Below the pieces are notes generated by a model that was not told the origin of the DNA, ran no database searches, and saw only the letters and a program-made list of their open reading frames with translations. Positions 53,351 to 63,968 of a stretch of DNA of 64,000 nt are shown here, in pieces (the first letter of the stretch is position 1; each line of letters starts with the position of its first letter). Position numbers and translations under genes: made by a program. The stretch is from Desulfoferrobacter suflitae. GTDB taxonomy: Bacteria; Desulfobacterota; Syntrophobacteria; Syntrophobacterales; Syntrophobacteraceae. The DNA is taken from contig NZ_JAIBKA010000001.1 in assembly GCF_022603395.1 (NCBI RefSeq), forward strand, positions 434,001 to 498,000, read 5' to 3'.

Positions 53351-53788
53351 CAAGATTTTTTGAGAGGTGCACTATAGCATGGTTATCTGTCGACGATGTC
53401 AAATTGTGCGGCGGTCTCCCTGCAAACATCCACGAGGTTGACATTGTGGCGGCACGGCGAGAGGCACTGGTGAAGTCGCTCCGGTTGGGTCCCGCCAACT
53501 GTGTCCGCGATTCACTAGATGATCCGAGTTCCCGGCAACCTGTCCGCCGCATTTGTACCGGGCGCAGCTCTTGACAATATCATGATCGACATTAATTTGC
53601 AGTTCAGGCGTAACTGATGATTATATAAAAGTAATGAGCCCGCCCATGAATGGGGCCACGAGCCGGGTTACACAGGTAGCCCGGCTTTTTTTATGGGCTC
53701 GACGGAAGCCGCCCAGGGTGGCGGGCTAATCCGGGTTTACAAACTAAAAGGAGCACGGCTCTACGGCCGAACATCTGAGGAGGATGCT
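53351..53788. other. Intergenic leader region with terminator
   Basis: 438 bases upstream of the methyltransferase gene. They contain an intrinsic terminator (53661-53692) and flanking complementary bases, listed separately; no gene seen. Confidence 0.5.
53661..53692 (+). terminator. Intrinsic terminator upstream of methyltransferase gene
   Basis: AGCCGGGTTAC and GTAGCCCGGCT can pair (one G-U) around a short loop, followed by TTTTTTT. It is oriented toward the methyltransferase gene, 97 bases ahead of it, with GAGCCC (53636-53641) and GGGCTC (53695-53700) flanking it. Confidence 0.75.
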
Positions 53789-54841
53789 ATGGATGCAGCA
53801 CGTCACTGGGAGGAAACGATGTCCAATGATGATCTATTTGGTACCAACGCGTTTTCACGACTGGACGAAACAGATGATGAAATATTCTACGCACGCGACC
53901 GTTTCGTGCAACATCTGGATTCGACGGCCCTCGCCACCGTGGAACAATTGATCGGTCAACTGGTGATTGAAGAAAATCCTATCATACTTGACCTGATGTC
54001 CAGCTGGGATTCCCATATCCCGGCGTCAGTTCAGCCATCCAAAGTCGTGGGACTGGGCTTGAACAAGAACGAACTGGAGCAAAATCCCGCACTTACCGAA
54101 TATGTCATGCACGACTTGAATAAATTTCCGTTATTGCCTTTTCCCGACGCATCCTTTGATGCGGTCCTAAACACGGTATCCGTGGATTATATGACCAATC
54201 CCATCGAAACCTTCGGGGAAGTCGGCAGGATCCTCAAGCCGGGAGGGCTCTTTCTGGTGATTTTTTCAAGCCGTATGTTCCCTCAAAAGGTGACCCGGGT
54301 GTGGCGTCAGGCCGGAGAAAATGAACGAATCATTTTGGTCGAGGAATTCTTCCGCCACTCACAACTTTTTGAGACCCCGAAGGTATTCATCTCCAAGGGA
54401 AAGCCACGGCCCCAGGATGACAAATACGCGCATCTTGGCATTCCGAGCGATCCCATTTACGCAGTCTATGCTGACCGGAAGGGGGCGCAGGCCGGCCGCA
54501 TGCGCCGGCCGGAAGTTTCCTCTCAGCATGGCAGTCCGCTCCCGGCGGAAACATTGCAGCAAAGGATCGATGCGGTCAAAGAAACCCTGCGCTGCCCGCA
54601 CTGCGGCGACATCATGCGCAAATGGGCGGTGCCGTATACTCCGTTCACCACCTGGGACGTTGATTTCATGTACATTTGCTTCAACGACACGTGCCCCTAT
54701 TTGATGCGCGGCTGGGAGGCAATGAACAAGCAGGGAAACCGAGGGCTTTCCCACAGGTTGATGTACGATCCCGTGAGACAACGCTGCATGCCGGTTCCCG
54801 TTCCCAGCCTGGATGCATTGAAAGAGAGCATCGTCGAGTGA
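53789..54841 (+). CDS. SAM methyltransferase with zinc-ribbon tail
   Basis: 350 residues from the ATG five bases after AGGAGG; an earlier in-frame start at 53693 lies within the terminator. The Rossmann methyltransferase part runs from about residue 55: IILDLMSSWDSHIP (motif I, altered), VVGLGLNKNEL, HDLNKFPLLPFPDASFDAVLN, then EVGRILKPGGLFLVIFSS. The C-terminal part carries RCPHCGDIMRKW and, about 35 residues later, FNDTCPYLMRGW, a zinc-ribbon-like pair. The combination is uncommon. Substrate unknown. Motif I lacks the usual Gly-x-Gly, so activity is uncertain. Confidence 0.78.
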   Translation: MDAARHWEETMSNDDLFGTNAFSRLDETDDEIFYARDRFVQHLDSTALATVEQLIGQLVIEENPIILDLMSSWDSHIPASVQPSKVVGLGLNKNELEQNPALTEYVMHDLNKFPLLPFPDASFDAVLNTVSVDYMTNPIETFGEVGRILKPGGLFLVIFSSRMFPQKVTRVWRQAGENERIILVEEFFRHSQLFETPKVFISKGKPRPQDDKYAHLGIPSDPIYAVYADRKGAQAGRMRRPEVSSQHGSPLPAETLQQRIDAVKETLRCPHCGDIMRKWAVPYTPFTTWDVDFMYICFNDTCPYLMRGWEAMNKQGNRGLSHRLMYDPVRQRCMPVPVPSLDALKESIVE

Positions 54842-55170
54842 TCGAGAGTTGAACGCCCTTATCATCGAGCCTTCTGTAAACCTCGGCAAGTACAAGACGT
54901 TCGCAAGAGGCTTTCGGACAGGCTCGTAACTATCATTGCCGCCCGGCGGGCGGCCGTTCTCAACAAGGGCGGTCTGCGCCGGGCGCATGATGATCCTGCC
55001 TTTTTTGGCACATTCTGCCATTGACCTGCCCAGATTGACCCGTTTATCGTATAATCCGTCCCAATCGGATATCCATGCGATTACTCCGCGGCACGGGTGG
55101 AAGCAAACGGCAAGGAAAAAGTCATACTCGCCTCTTCGAGGCATATGCGAACGGCTGAAAGCGCTCAACC
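54842..55170. other. Intergenic, likely recC promoter
   Basis: 329 bases without a gene. A consensus TATAAT occurs near 55050 (GTTTATCGTATAATCCG), but no well-spaced -35 is visible. It lies about 120 bases before recC. Confidence 0.4.
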
Positions 55171-58100
55171 ATGAACGGCATTCGACTCTACAGCAGCAAT
55201 CGACTGGAAATTTTGGCGGAGGCACTGGCCGACATGCTGACCACGCCGCTTTCTGACCCCTTGGGACAGGAAATCATTGTAGTTCAAAGCAAGGGCATGG
55301 AGCGTTGGCTGTCCATGCAGCTTGCCAGGCATCACGGCATTTGCGCCAATTGTCGGTTTCCATTTCCGAACGCGTTTGTCTATGAAGTTTTCAGGAAAAC
55401 GATTCCCGATCTGCCGGAACGATCGCCCTTCGAACCCATGATCATGACCTGGAAGATCATGAAGCTCCTCCCCACCATGGTCTCGCAGACGAACTTCGAG
55501 GTTGTTCACCATTATCTGACAGACGACGCCGGTGGCTTGAAGGGCTTCCAACTGGCAGAACAGGTCGCGAATTTATTTGATCAGTACCTCCTGTTTCGCC
55601 CGGAGATGATCCTGGCCTGGCAGCAGGGCCAGGATGAGCATTGGCAGGCCGATCTTTGGAGAGCACTGGCAGAGGGTTGTGAAAACCAGCACCGCGCCGC
55701 TCTGGCAAGACATTTTCTGGAACAAATCGAGAATTCGTCTGCAATTCCTGACATGCCTGAGCGGGTTTCCATTTTCGGTATCTCCGCCTTGCCGCGTTTC
55801 CACCTGCAGGTGATATCGGCCATAGCCGGCACCACCGAGGTGAGTCTTTTTCTCATGAATCCCTGCCGGCAATACTGGGGGGATATTGCATCCACCCGGC
55901 AAATCAGACGCGCGCTGTCGGATCAACTCGTCATGCCTGAGGAGGTCTACCTCGAGCGGGGCAACAGTTTGCTTTCCTCCATGGGACTGCTGGGGCGCGA
56001 TTTTTGGGATGCCATCAGCGAATTTCAAGTCTTCGAACATGAATTGTTCCAGGAACCTGCAGAAGATCACCTGCTCTCATTGGTCCAGGGGGACATTCTC
56101 AATCTGCGGGACAGAGGTGAACAACAGGATGTGAGATTGGTCTCCGGGCATGACACTTCCATTCAAATTCATTGCTGCCACAGCCCCATGCGCGAAGTGG
56201 AAGTGCTTTACGACAGGCTCGTCGATATGTTCGACAGCGATCCCGGCCTTGCACCGCGAGACATTCTGGTGATGGTCCCCGACATCGAAGCCTATGCACC
56301 CTACATCGAGACTGTTTTCGCAACACCCGCGGATGAGCGCGCAAAAGTACCCTACAGCATAGCCGACCAGAGCATGCGCAGGGAAAGCCATACGATCGAT
56401 GCATTTCTGGCCATCCTCGAACTCTGGGGAGGACGCTTCAGCGCTTCCCAGGTGATCGATATTCTGCAATCGGAAGCGGTGCGGCGAATGTTTGATCTGG
56501 AGGAAGCGGACCTCGAATTGATCCGCAAATGGGTGCGGGAAACCCGCATCAGGTGGGGCATCGATGCCGAGGATCGAAAGACCAAGGATTTGCCCGCATT
56601 CGCTGAAAACACTTGGAAGTCCGGCATCGACAGGCTGCTGCTCGGCTATGCCATGCCCATGCAAGATCAGCAGGTTTTTCACGGGATTGTTCCCTACGAC
56701 AATATCGAGGGAACCGACGCGCTGATCCTGGGGCGCTTTGTGGAATTCCTGGACCGGCTTTTCAAGCGAGTATCCTCTCTCGGCCGGCCGCGCCCCGTCA
56801 AGGCCTGGTCGGAAGACCTGAGTGCCCTGCTGGAATCACTTTTTCGCCCTGATGAGTCCGCGCAGGCTGAACTGCAAACCATCCGCGCCACCCTCAAAGA
56901 ACTCTCAGAAATTGCAGACCAGGCACAATTTCACCAGGAAATTGATCTAAAGGTTGTGAAAAACAGCCTGCGACGGCGGCTTGAACAGGAAGCTTTCGGG
57001 TTTGGCTTTATGACCGGCGGGGTCACATTCTGCGCCATGCTGCCCATGCGCAGCATACCCGGCAAAGTGATTTGCCTGCTCGGCATGAACCATGACGCCT
57101 ATCCCAGACAAGCCAAGTCACTCGGCTTTGATCTCATGGCCAGGCACCCTCTCAAGGGGGACCGCTCGCGCCGCCACGACGACCGCTATCTGTTTCTCGA
57201 AGCCATCCTCTCGGCGCGGGAAACGCTATACATCAGTTATGTGGGACAGAGCATACAGGACAATTCGTTGATGCCGCCTTCGGTACTTGTCAGCGAGCTG
57301 ATCGACTACATCAAGAGCGGGTTCGCCATGCCAGAGGAGGACATTCTCACCAGGTTGATCACACAACACCGGTTGCAGGCCTTCAGCCCGGAATATTTCA
57401 GCGATGTCACCAACAAGCTGTTCAGCTACTCCCGGGAAAACTACAAAGCGGCTGAGCAAATGCTCCAATCGCACGAGCCTCCCGTTCCATTCATAAGCAG
57501 TGGTTTGACACTACCGGAGGAACAATGGAAGGAAGTCACCTTGCGACAGCTCAGTCAATTTTTTGCCAACCCGGCACGCTATCTATTGAACAACCGCCTT
57601 GGCGTTCATCTGCAAAAGGCATCGCCGGCGATGGCCGAATCGGAGCCCTTTGCCATGGATGGACTGGAAGCCTATGCCCTGGCGGAGGAACTGGTGCAGC
57701 TTAAGCTGGATGGCTTTGATCCAGGCCGTTTGTTTCCCGTAAAAAAAGCGGCGGGCCTATTGCCCCATGGCACTCCCGGGGAGTGCACCTATACTGCCCT
57801 GGCGCACGCTGTGGTCGGCTTTGCCGACAAAACCGAGGTGTATATTCAGGATAAAATCGCGCAACCATTGGTTGTTGAGCTGGAAGCAGCGGGCTTCAGG
57901 CTCACCGGCTCCATCGCATCTATCTACGGCGACAGGCTGGTCCATTACCGCTTCGCCAAACTTAAGCCGAAGGATCATCTGCGACTCTGGATCCAACACC
58001 TTATTTTCTCGCTGGTCGTTCCGCATGTGACCCAACCGAGCCTGGTTATCGGTCTGTCTTCCACGGGCAAGGATCCTCAATGGACCGCCTTTGAATATAC

Positions 58101-58422
58101 ATGGCCCGCGCGGCCGCGTGAAATTCTTGCAGCACTGCTGGAGATTTATTGGCAGGGGCTGGTAAAGCCGGTTCATTTTTTCCCCGATGCGGGCTGGAAC
58201 TACGCCGAGATGGTGTTGCAGAGGGGAAAATCGCCGGAAGATGGCATCAGGAAAGCTGAGAGCATTTGGCAAGGCAGTGACTACGGCCCCCCGGGTGAAT
58301 CCAGGGATCCCTACTATGAGCTGTGTTTTCATCATGTAAACCCGATTGATGCAGAATTTGAAAGGCTTGCACGGGTGGTGTGGGAGCCTCTTCTGCACCA
58401 TCAAAGGGAACCGAACAGATGA
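55171..58422 (+). CDS. recC: Exodeoxyribonuclease V subunit RecC
   Basis: 1083 residues. It begins MNGIRLYSSNRLEILAEAL, as RecC proteins do, and has VQSKGMERWLSMQLARHHGI. The inactive helicase-like domains and the C-terminal inactive nuclease-like domain are in the usual order (PSLVIGLSSTGK near residue 960). RecC recognises the Chi site and directs the strands to RecB and RecD. Operon partner recB starts within its stop codon (ATGA, 58419-58422). Length close to the 1122 residues of the E. coli protein. Confidence 0.93.
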   Translation: MNGIRLYSSNRLEILAEALADMLTTPLSDPLGQEIIVVQSKGMERWLSMQLARHHGICANCRFPFPNAFVYEVFRKTIPDLPERSPFEPMIMTWKIMKLLPTMVSQTNFEVVHHYLTDDAGGLKGFQLAEQVANLFDQYLLFRPEMILAWQQGQDEHWQADLWRALAEGCENQHRAALARHFLEQIENSSAIPDMPERVSIFGISALPRFHLQVISAIAGTTEVSLFLMNPCRQYWGDIASTRQIRRALSDQLVMPEEVYLERGNSLLSSMGLLGRDFWDAISEFQVFEHELFQEPAEDHLLSLVQGDILNLRDRGEQQDVRLVSGHDTSIQIHCCHSPMREVEVLYDRLVDMFDSDPGLAPRDILVMVPDIEAYAPYIETVFATPADERAKVPYSIADQSMRRESHTIDAFLAILELWGGRFSASQVIDILQSEAVRRMFDLEEADLELIRKWVRETRIRWGIDAEDRKTKDLPAFAENTWKSGIDRLLLGYAMPMQDQQVFHGIVPYDNIEGTDALILGRFVEFLDRLFKRVSSLGRPRPVKAWSEDLSALLESLFRPDESAQAELQTIRATLKELSEIADQAQFHQEIDLKVVKNSLRRRLEQEAFGFGFMTGGVTFCAMLPMRSIPGKVICLLGMNHDAYPRQAKSLGFDLMARHPLKGDRSRRHDDRYLFLEAILSARETLYISYVGQSIQDNSLMPPSVLVSELIDYIKSGFAMPEEDILTRLITQHRLQAFSPEYFSDVTNKLFSYSRENYKAAEQMLQSHEPPVPFISSGLTLPEEQWKEVTLRQLSQFFANPARYLLNNRLGVHLQKASPAMAESEPFAMDGLEAYALAEELVQLKLDGFDPGRLFPVKKAAGLLPHGTPGECTYTALAHAVVGFADKTEVYIQDKIAQPLVVELEAAGFRLTGSIASIYGDRLVHYRFAKLKPKDHLRLWIQHLIFSLVVPHVTQPSLVIGLSSTGKDPQWTAFEYTWPARPREILAALLEIYWQGLVKPVHFFPDAGWNYAEMVLQRGKSPEDGIRKAESIWQGSDYGPPGESRDPYYELCFHHVNPIDAEFERLARVVWEPLLHHQREPNR

Positions 58423-61400
58423 GTGTGGAATTCGACCTTCTCAGGGGGCCTCTTGCCGGAGCCAATCTCATCGAAGCCAGTGCCGGTACAGGAAAAACTT
58501 ACACTCTTGTGGCTCTGTTCCTGAGGCTGATTCTCGAGAAAAACCTGGCTGCCAATCAAATTCTCGTGGTGACCTTTACCGAAGCCGCCACGGCAGAACT
58601 GCGGGAGCGGATACGCACTCGCATCAGGGAGGCGGTGCAAGTGTTCTCGGGAAAGCCGAGCGATGATGCTTTTCTGAGCTCACTGGCAGCCGAACAGCGT
58701 GACCCGGTCAGGGCGTGCCGGCAGCTGCAGGCGGCGTTGAGGGACTTCGACCAGGCGGCCATATTCACCATCCACGGCTTCTGCCATAGAGTGCTGCACG
58801 AAAGTGCCTTTGAGAGTGGCAGTTATTTTGATACCGAGTTGGTTGCAGACCAGCAGCAATTGATCCGACAGGTGGTTGAAGATTTCTGGCGAAAGCATTT
58901 CTACCCAACTTCGTCCCTTTTTTTTAACTACGTCGTCAGGAAGAATCTGACTCCGGGGAAACTGGTCTCGTTGCTCGGCAATCGAGTGGGACAGCCATTG
59001 CTGCGAGTCATTCCACCGGCGGATATTGTGAATACGACCGACCTGGAAAGAGCATTTCGAGAGAGCTTTGTCCAACTGGCCGCGGAATGGCCGGCGGCGC
59101 GCGAGCCGGTTCGTGCTCTGCTGTCTAACTCCGAAGGCCTCAAGCAGGCCCAATACAAAGCGAATAACGTTGCCCAGTGGGTATCGGCGATGGACGCGTA
59201 TCTGACCTCCGATGGGAATGATCCTCAGCCGTTCCCAGAGATCGAAAAATTCACGACCGGCATGATCCGCCGGGCGACAAAGAAAGGTCATGCACCGCTC
59301 GAACACAATTTTTTCGACCTGTGCGAAAGTTTTGTGAGGGTTCAAAACAGGCTCATCGAAGCGTTTGAAAACCGCCTGCTGGGACTCAAATCATTCTTGT
59401 TCCGCTTTGCTGCGGAACAACTCGCCGAGCGCAAGCAGGAAGCCAACGTGCTCGCCTTTGACGACCTCCTGTTCAAGCTGCACTCAGCTCTTACTCATGC
59501 CGGGGGGGACGAATTGGCCCGTTCCCTCCGAGCAAAATTTCCGGCCGCTCTGATCGATGAGTTTCAGGATACCGATCCCGTCCAATACTCTATTTTCAAG
59601 AAGATATTCGATCATGAGGGTGCGACCCTGTTTCTCATCGGCGATCCCAAGCAGGCCATCTATGCATTCCGCGGCGCCGATGTGTTCGCCTACATGGAGG
59701 CGGCCAGGAACCTGGAGCAGCGTTTCACCCTCGGCAAGAACTGGCGTTCCGATCCGCGCTTGATAACAGCGGTCAACGCCGTGTTTTCGAGGACCCCGTG
59801 CCCCTTTGTCTACGATGAAATCCCCTTCTACCCCGTCGCCCCGGGAAAAGCAGGAAAGCAGGGAGAAACTCTCCAGATCGACACCGAGTCGGAACCCCCT
59901 ATGCAGCTATGGTTCCTGTCGGGAGATCGTTTCGGCAAGGCGGACAAGCTCATCTCCAAGGCGGAAGCACGACAAGCCATTGCCGACGCGGTGGCATCGG
60001 AAATTTCCCGCCTTCTGGTTCTGTCGCGCAACAGCCGGGCAATCATTGCCGGAAAACCTCTCGATGCCGGCCACATTGCTGTTCTCGTTCGCACCAATGC
60101 CGAAGCCGGCCTCATGCAGAAGGCCCTGAGCACCCTTGGGATTCCGTCGGTGCTCTACAGTGCCGAAAACATCTTCGATTCATTTGAAGCAAAGGAGATG
60201 GAAAAGCTCCTGGCGGCTCTCATTGAACCTGACAACGAGACACTTCTCAGGGCGGCGCTGACCACCGAACTGATGGGGGTGCGCGGTGAACGGTTGGAGC
60301 AGATGCAAATATGCGATGAGGCCGAATGGGAAAAGTGGCTGATCCGGTTCCGGAAATACCATGATCTTTGGGCTTCCAGCGGGTTCATGCGGATGTTTCG
60401 AAAACTTTTGACGGAACACGGACTACTGGGAGGGTTGATGGCCTTGCCGGGAGGGGAGCGCCGCATAACCAATGTATTGCATCTGGCCGAAGTGCTGCAC
60501 CAGGCGGCCACGGCAAGAAAACTGAACATGGCCGGCCTGGTGAGATGGTTTGCGGAGCAAATGGATCCCGCCGCATTGCGCCTGGAAGAACACCAGCTTC
60601 GGCTGGAGAGCGACGCAAATGCGGTGAAGCTGGTGACCATGCACAAGAGCAAGGGATTGGAATATCCGGTGGTTTTTTGTCCATTCACCTGGAGCGGGTC
60701 AAGGATCAAAAACGCCGAGACGCCGCTCATGTTTCATGACCAATGGGAACGGATGGCTTTGACACTGGATCTCGGATCACCCCAGGCGGAAAATCACCGA
60801 GCGCTCGCCGAGAAAGAACTGCTGGCGGAAAACGTTCGGCTTCTCTACGTGGCGCTGACTCGCGCCAAGAACCGGTGCATCGTGGCTTGGGGCAAAATGA
60901 GAGACGCGGACACGTCGGCTCCGGCCTATATCCTGCACCCACCGGGCTCGATGGAGGAAACCGGTCCGTTGGCGGCGGTCGCGAAGAAATTTCTGGCCAT
61001 GAGCGAAGCTGATTTGGCCGATGAACTCAAAGATCTGGCCGGTTCTGCCGCGGACGCCATAGCCTTCAGCGCCATGCCGGAACAGCCCGGGGAGAGGTAT
61101 GATCCGGTTGCGGTTGAAGGAGCGCCCCTGTCGTACCGGGAATTTCACGGCACAATCGATCGAGAATGGCGCATTTCCAGCTTTTCATCCCTCGTATCCG
61201 ACCAGCCCCGGCGTGCCGACCTGGCGGATCATGATGAATTCAGCACCCCCGAACCAGTTGCCGAGCCGGCCCCGGAACCGTTGCGGCGGGCTGAAGGACG
61301 GCTGAATATCTTCACGTTTCCGCGAGGCGCTGCAGCCGGAACACTGCTGCATGCGATATTTGAACAGCTTGACTTCACCAAAACTCATGATTTGTCAGCC

Positions 61401-62051
61401 GAAGAGCTCATCGCGGAAAAACTGCAGGAGCACGGCTTCGAACAGCAGTGGCGGGGCGTTCTGTCCACGATGGTGCGCCACGTGACCGCGACACCGCTGG
61501 ATCCGCTTGTGCCTAATCTTGAACTGCGTTTCATAGAGCAGCATGACCGCTTGAATGAATTGGAATTCTACTTTCCCTTGAAGCGATTGACCAACAAACT
61601 GTTGCAGAATGTCTTCAGCCGCCATGGGAATTCATCCTGCCCGGCCGATTTCGCCAAACCCGTTGGACGCTTGAATTTTGCACCGGCAAAAGGATTCATG
61701 AAGGGATACATCGACCTTGTTTTCCGATTTGACAACCGCTTCTACCTGGTGGACTGGAAGTCCAACTTTCTGGGCGGCAGAATCGAAGACTATGACGGCC
61801 CTTCCCTGCATGCCGCCATGCTCAGTGAAATGTACATCCTGCAATACCATATCTATGCTCTGGCGCTGCATAGATATCTCACTTTACGTGTGGCCGGATA
61901 TGACTACGAAAACCACTTTGGAGGAGTTTACTACATCTTCCTGCGGGGAGTCGACCCCGAACGGGGACCGGCCTACGGGATATACCGGGATCGACCTGCG
62001 CTGGAACTGATACAGACTCTCGACGAACAACTGATTGAGCACGCACCATGA
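58419..62051 (+). CDS. recB: Exodeoxyribonuclease V subunit RecB
   Basis: 1210 residues; ATG overlaps the recC stop, and codons further upstream belong to recC. UvrD-type helicase: Walker A IEASAGTGKTYTLVALF near residue 17, DEFQDTDPVQYSIF and RGADVFAYMEAA mid-protein, and RLLYVALTRAKNR later. The C-terminal nuclease domain is complete, with GYIDLVFRF near 1096 and VDWKSNFLGG near 1111. RecB is the motor and the only nuclease of RecBCD. All key residues are present. Confidence 0.95.
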   Translation: MSVEFDLLRGPLAGANLIEASAGTGKTYTLVALFLRLILEKNLAANQILVVTFTEAATAELRERIRTRIREAVQVFSGKPSDDAFLSSLAAEQRDPVRACRQLQAALRDFDQAAIFTIHGFCHRVLHESAFESGSYFDTELVADQQQLIRQVVEDFWRKHFYPTSSLFFNYVVRKNLTPGKLVSLLGNRVGQPLLRVIPPADIVNTTDLERAFRESFVQLAAEWPAAREPVRALLSNSEGLKQAQYKANNVAQWVSAMDAYLTSDGNDPQPFPEIEKFTTGMIRRATKKGHAPLEHNFFDLCESFVRVQNRLIEAFENRLLGLKSFLFRFAAEQLAERKQEANVLAFDDLLFKLHSALTHAGGDELARSLRAKFPAALIDEFQDTDPVQYSIFKKIFDHEGATLFLIGDPKQAIYAFRGADVFAYMEAARNLEQRFTLGKNWRSDPRLITAVNAVFSRTPCPFVYDEIPFYPVAPGKAGKQGETLQIDTESEPPMQLWFLSGDRFGKADKLISKAEARQAIADAVASEISRLLVLSRNSRAIIAGKPLDAGHIAVLVRTNAEAGLMQKALSTLGIPSVLYSAENIFDSFEAKEMEKLLAALIEPDNETLLRAALTTELMGVRGERLEQMQICDEAEWEKWLIRFRKYHDLWASSGFMRMFRKLLTEHGLLGGLMALPGGERRITNVLHLAEVLHQAATARKLNMAGLVRWFAEQMDPAALRLEEHQLRLESDANAVKLVTMHKSKGLEYPVVFCPFTWSGSRIKNAETPLMFHDQWERMALTLDLGSPQAENHRALAEKELLAENVRLLYVALTRAKNRCIVAWGKMRDADTSAPAYILHPPGSMEETGPLAAVAKKFLAMSEADLADELKDLAGSAADAIAFSAMPEQPGERYDPVAVEGAPLSYREFHGTIDREWRISSFSSLVSDQPRRADLADHDEFSTPEPVAEPAPEPLRRAEGRLNIFTFPRGAAAGTLLHAIFEQLDFTKTHDLSAEELIAEKLQEHGFEQQWRGVLSTMVRHVTATPLDPLVPNLELRFIEQHDRLNELEFYFPLKRLTNKLLQNVFSRHGNSSCPADFAKPVGRLNFAPAKGFMKGYIDLVFRFDNRFYLVDWKSNFLGGRIEDYDGPSLHAAMLSEMYILQYHIYALALHRYLTLRVAGYDYENHFGGVYYIFLRGVDPERGPAYGIYRDRPALELIQTLDEQLIEHAP

Positions 62052-63898
62052 ACCGTGAACACCTCTATAAACTGCTCGATGGTAACGTTCTATGCCACCT
62101 GGACGTGCATTTCGCCAAGCAGATGGAAACACTGAACGGCGCAAGAAATTCCGGGCTGCTCCTTGCCGCCGCCCTGACAAGCGCGGCAACCAGGCAGGGT
62201 CACATTTGCCTTGACCTCACTCGGGTTGCGGGAACCGATCTCATGCAGGAGTGTGAAGGCAACGACAGCGTTCTGTGTCCAAACCATGCGCAGTGGCGGG
62301 CGATGCTCCAGGGTTCGGCCGTAGTGGGAATTCCGGGAGATTACCGGCCACTGATCCTGGACGACCGGTCGCGACTCTATCTGTACCGCTACTGGAACTA
62401 CCAGGACAAGTTGGTGCACACGCTGAGAGAACGAATCGACGAACCAATGGACGTATTTCCCCTGGAGAAGGTGAGCAGGACGCTGGATAACCTTTTCCCT
62501 GAACAGCAGGGGGATGCTCCGGATTGGCAAAAGATTGCCGCTTTTGTCGCCGTCAGAAAACGCTTTGCGGTCATCTCGGGAGGTCCCGGAACCGGCAAGA
62601 CCACGACGATCGCAAAGATCCTGGCGTTGCTCCTGGAGCTGCAGACAGACCCCGGACGACTGCACACGGCGCTCGCCGCCCCTACCGGCAAGGCGGCCGC
62701 CAGGCTGCAGGAAGCCATCAAGCGTGCAAAGGGCATGTTGCATTGCTCGGAGATTTGCGCGCAATCCATTCCTGAGGAAGCTTCGACCATCCACAGGTTG
62801 CTCGGAACGATACCGGGGTCCCCCTATTTCCGTCACCATGCAAAGAACCTGCTGCCGGTGGATGTGGTGGTCGTGGATGAAGCCTCGATGGTCGATCTGG
62901 CATTGATGTCCAAGCTGGTTCAGGCGCTTTCGCCCAAGGCGCGACTGATTCTGCTGGGTGACAAGGATCAACTTGCCTCGGTGGAAGCCGGCGCCGTCCT
63001 GGGGGATATCTGCGATACGGGACGATTGCATGGATATTCGCGCAGTCTGACCAGACAGATAGAAACGGCTCTCGGCTGCACGCTCGACCCCGATCCGGGG
63101 GGCGCAAGCCATAGCCTGGTAGGGGACTGCATCGTGCAGCTGCAAAAGAGCTATCGTTTTGGCAGTGAGAGCAGAATCGCCGCCTTGGGCCGCGCCGTCA
63201 ATGCAGGGGATGGAGAGTCAGCCATTGCGCTTCTCAAGAGCAGCAAACGCGAGAACGTCCAATGGAACCAACTGCCCTCTCCAAATGCCTTGCCTGATCT
63301 TATCAGAAACATTGCCATGCGGAATTTCCGGAGCTATCTCGGCTGTTCAGACCCGATCGAAATCTTCCACCTGTTTGAACATTTGAGAATTTTGTGCGCC
63401 GTCAGGGAGGGACCCTTCGGCGTCAGCGGATTGAACCGCCTGGTAGAGAAAATCCTGGCCGAACAAGGATGGATGGAGCCCAGACAAATTTGGTATGCGG
63501 GACGGCCCGTTTTGATAAGGAGCAACAACTACCACCTCGGCCTGTTCAATGGAGATGTTGGCATAACTCTGCCCGACCCGGATTTCCAAGGCTCACTGCG
63601 GGTCTTCTTCCCCGCTGCGCAAGGTACCTTCAGAAAATTCCATCCGCTGCGCCTGCCCGACCATGAAACAGTCTTTGCCATGACGGTGCACAAGAGTCAG
63701 GGTTCCGAATTCAACGAGGTGCTGTTGATCCTGCCCGACAGGGATGTCCCGGTGCTCACCCGCGAGCTCATCTACACCGCCGTCACGCGTGCCAAGGAAC
63801 GCATCACAATATGGGCCGACGAAGAAGTTTTCAAGAAAGCCGTTGCCCGCCGCATTGAACGCATGTCCGGGCTGCGCGACGCCCTGTGGCAGGATTGA
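62048..63898 (+). CDS. recD: Exodeoxyribonuclease V subunit RecD
   Basis: 616 residues; start overlaps the recB stop by ATGA (62048-62051). SF1B helicase: Walker A ISGGPGTGKTTTIAKIL near residue 177, VVVDEASMVDLALM (Walker B), LLGDKDQLASVEAG and, near the end, MTVHKSQGSEFNEVLLILP and YTAVTRAKERI. Fast 5'-3' motor of the RecBCD complex. The gene order C-B-D differs from the E. coli chromosome (recC-ptrA-recB-recD) only by the lack of the protease gene. Confidence 0.95.
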   Translation: MNREHLYKLLDGNVLCHLDVHFAKQMETLNGARNSGLLLAAALTSAATRQGHICLDLTRVAGTDLMQECEGNDSVLCPNHAQWRAMLQGSAVVGIPGDYRPLILDDRSRLYLYRYWNYQDKLVHTLRERIDEPMDVFPLEKVSRTLDNLFPEQQGDAPDWQKIAAFVAVRKRFAVISGGPGTGKTTTIAKILALLLELQTDPGRLHTALAAPTGKAAARLQEAIKRAKGMLHCSEICAQSIPEEASTIHRLLGTIPGSPYFRHHAKNLLPVDVVVVDEASMVDLALMSKLVQALSPKARLILLGDKDQLASVEAGAVLGDICDTGRLHGYSRSLTRQIETALGCTLDPDPGGASHSLVGDCIVQLQKSYRFGSESRIAALGRAVNAGDGESAIALLKSSKRENVQWNQLPSPNALPDLIRNIAMRNFRSYLGCSDPIEIFHLFEHLRILCAVREGPFGVSGLNRLVEKILAEQGWMEPRQIWYAGRPVLIRSNNYHLGLFNGDVGITLPDPDFQGSLRVFFPAAQGTFRKFHPLRLPDHETVFAMTVHKSQGSEFNEVLLILPDRDVPVLTRELIYTAVTRAKERITIWADEEVFKKAVARRIERMSGLRDALWQD

Positions 63899-63968
63899 CA
63901 GTGGTTCCCGGCATGCTAAACATACACCTCGACTAACGGCAAACCATTCCTAACGAGAGAGCTGCACT

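Noticed and set aside
53700-53788. A known riboswitch class in the methyltransferase leader
   Set aside because: Compared mentally with SAM, SAH, Moco, cobalamin and cyclic-di-GMP consensus motifs; none fits beyond short chance matches.
62090-63145. A 351-codon antisense frame over recD
   Set aside because: Shadow of recD, with no motif.
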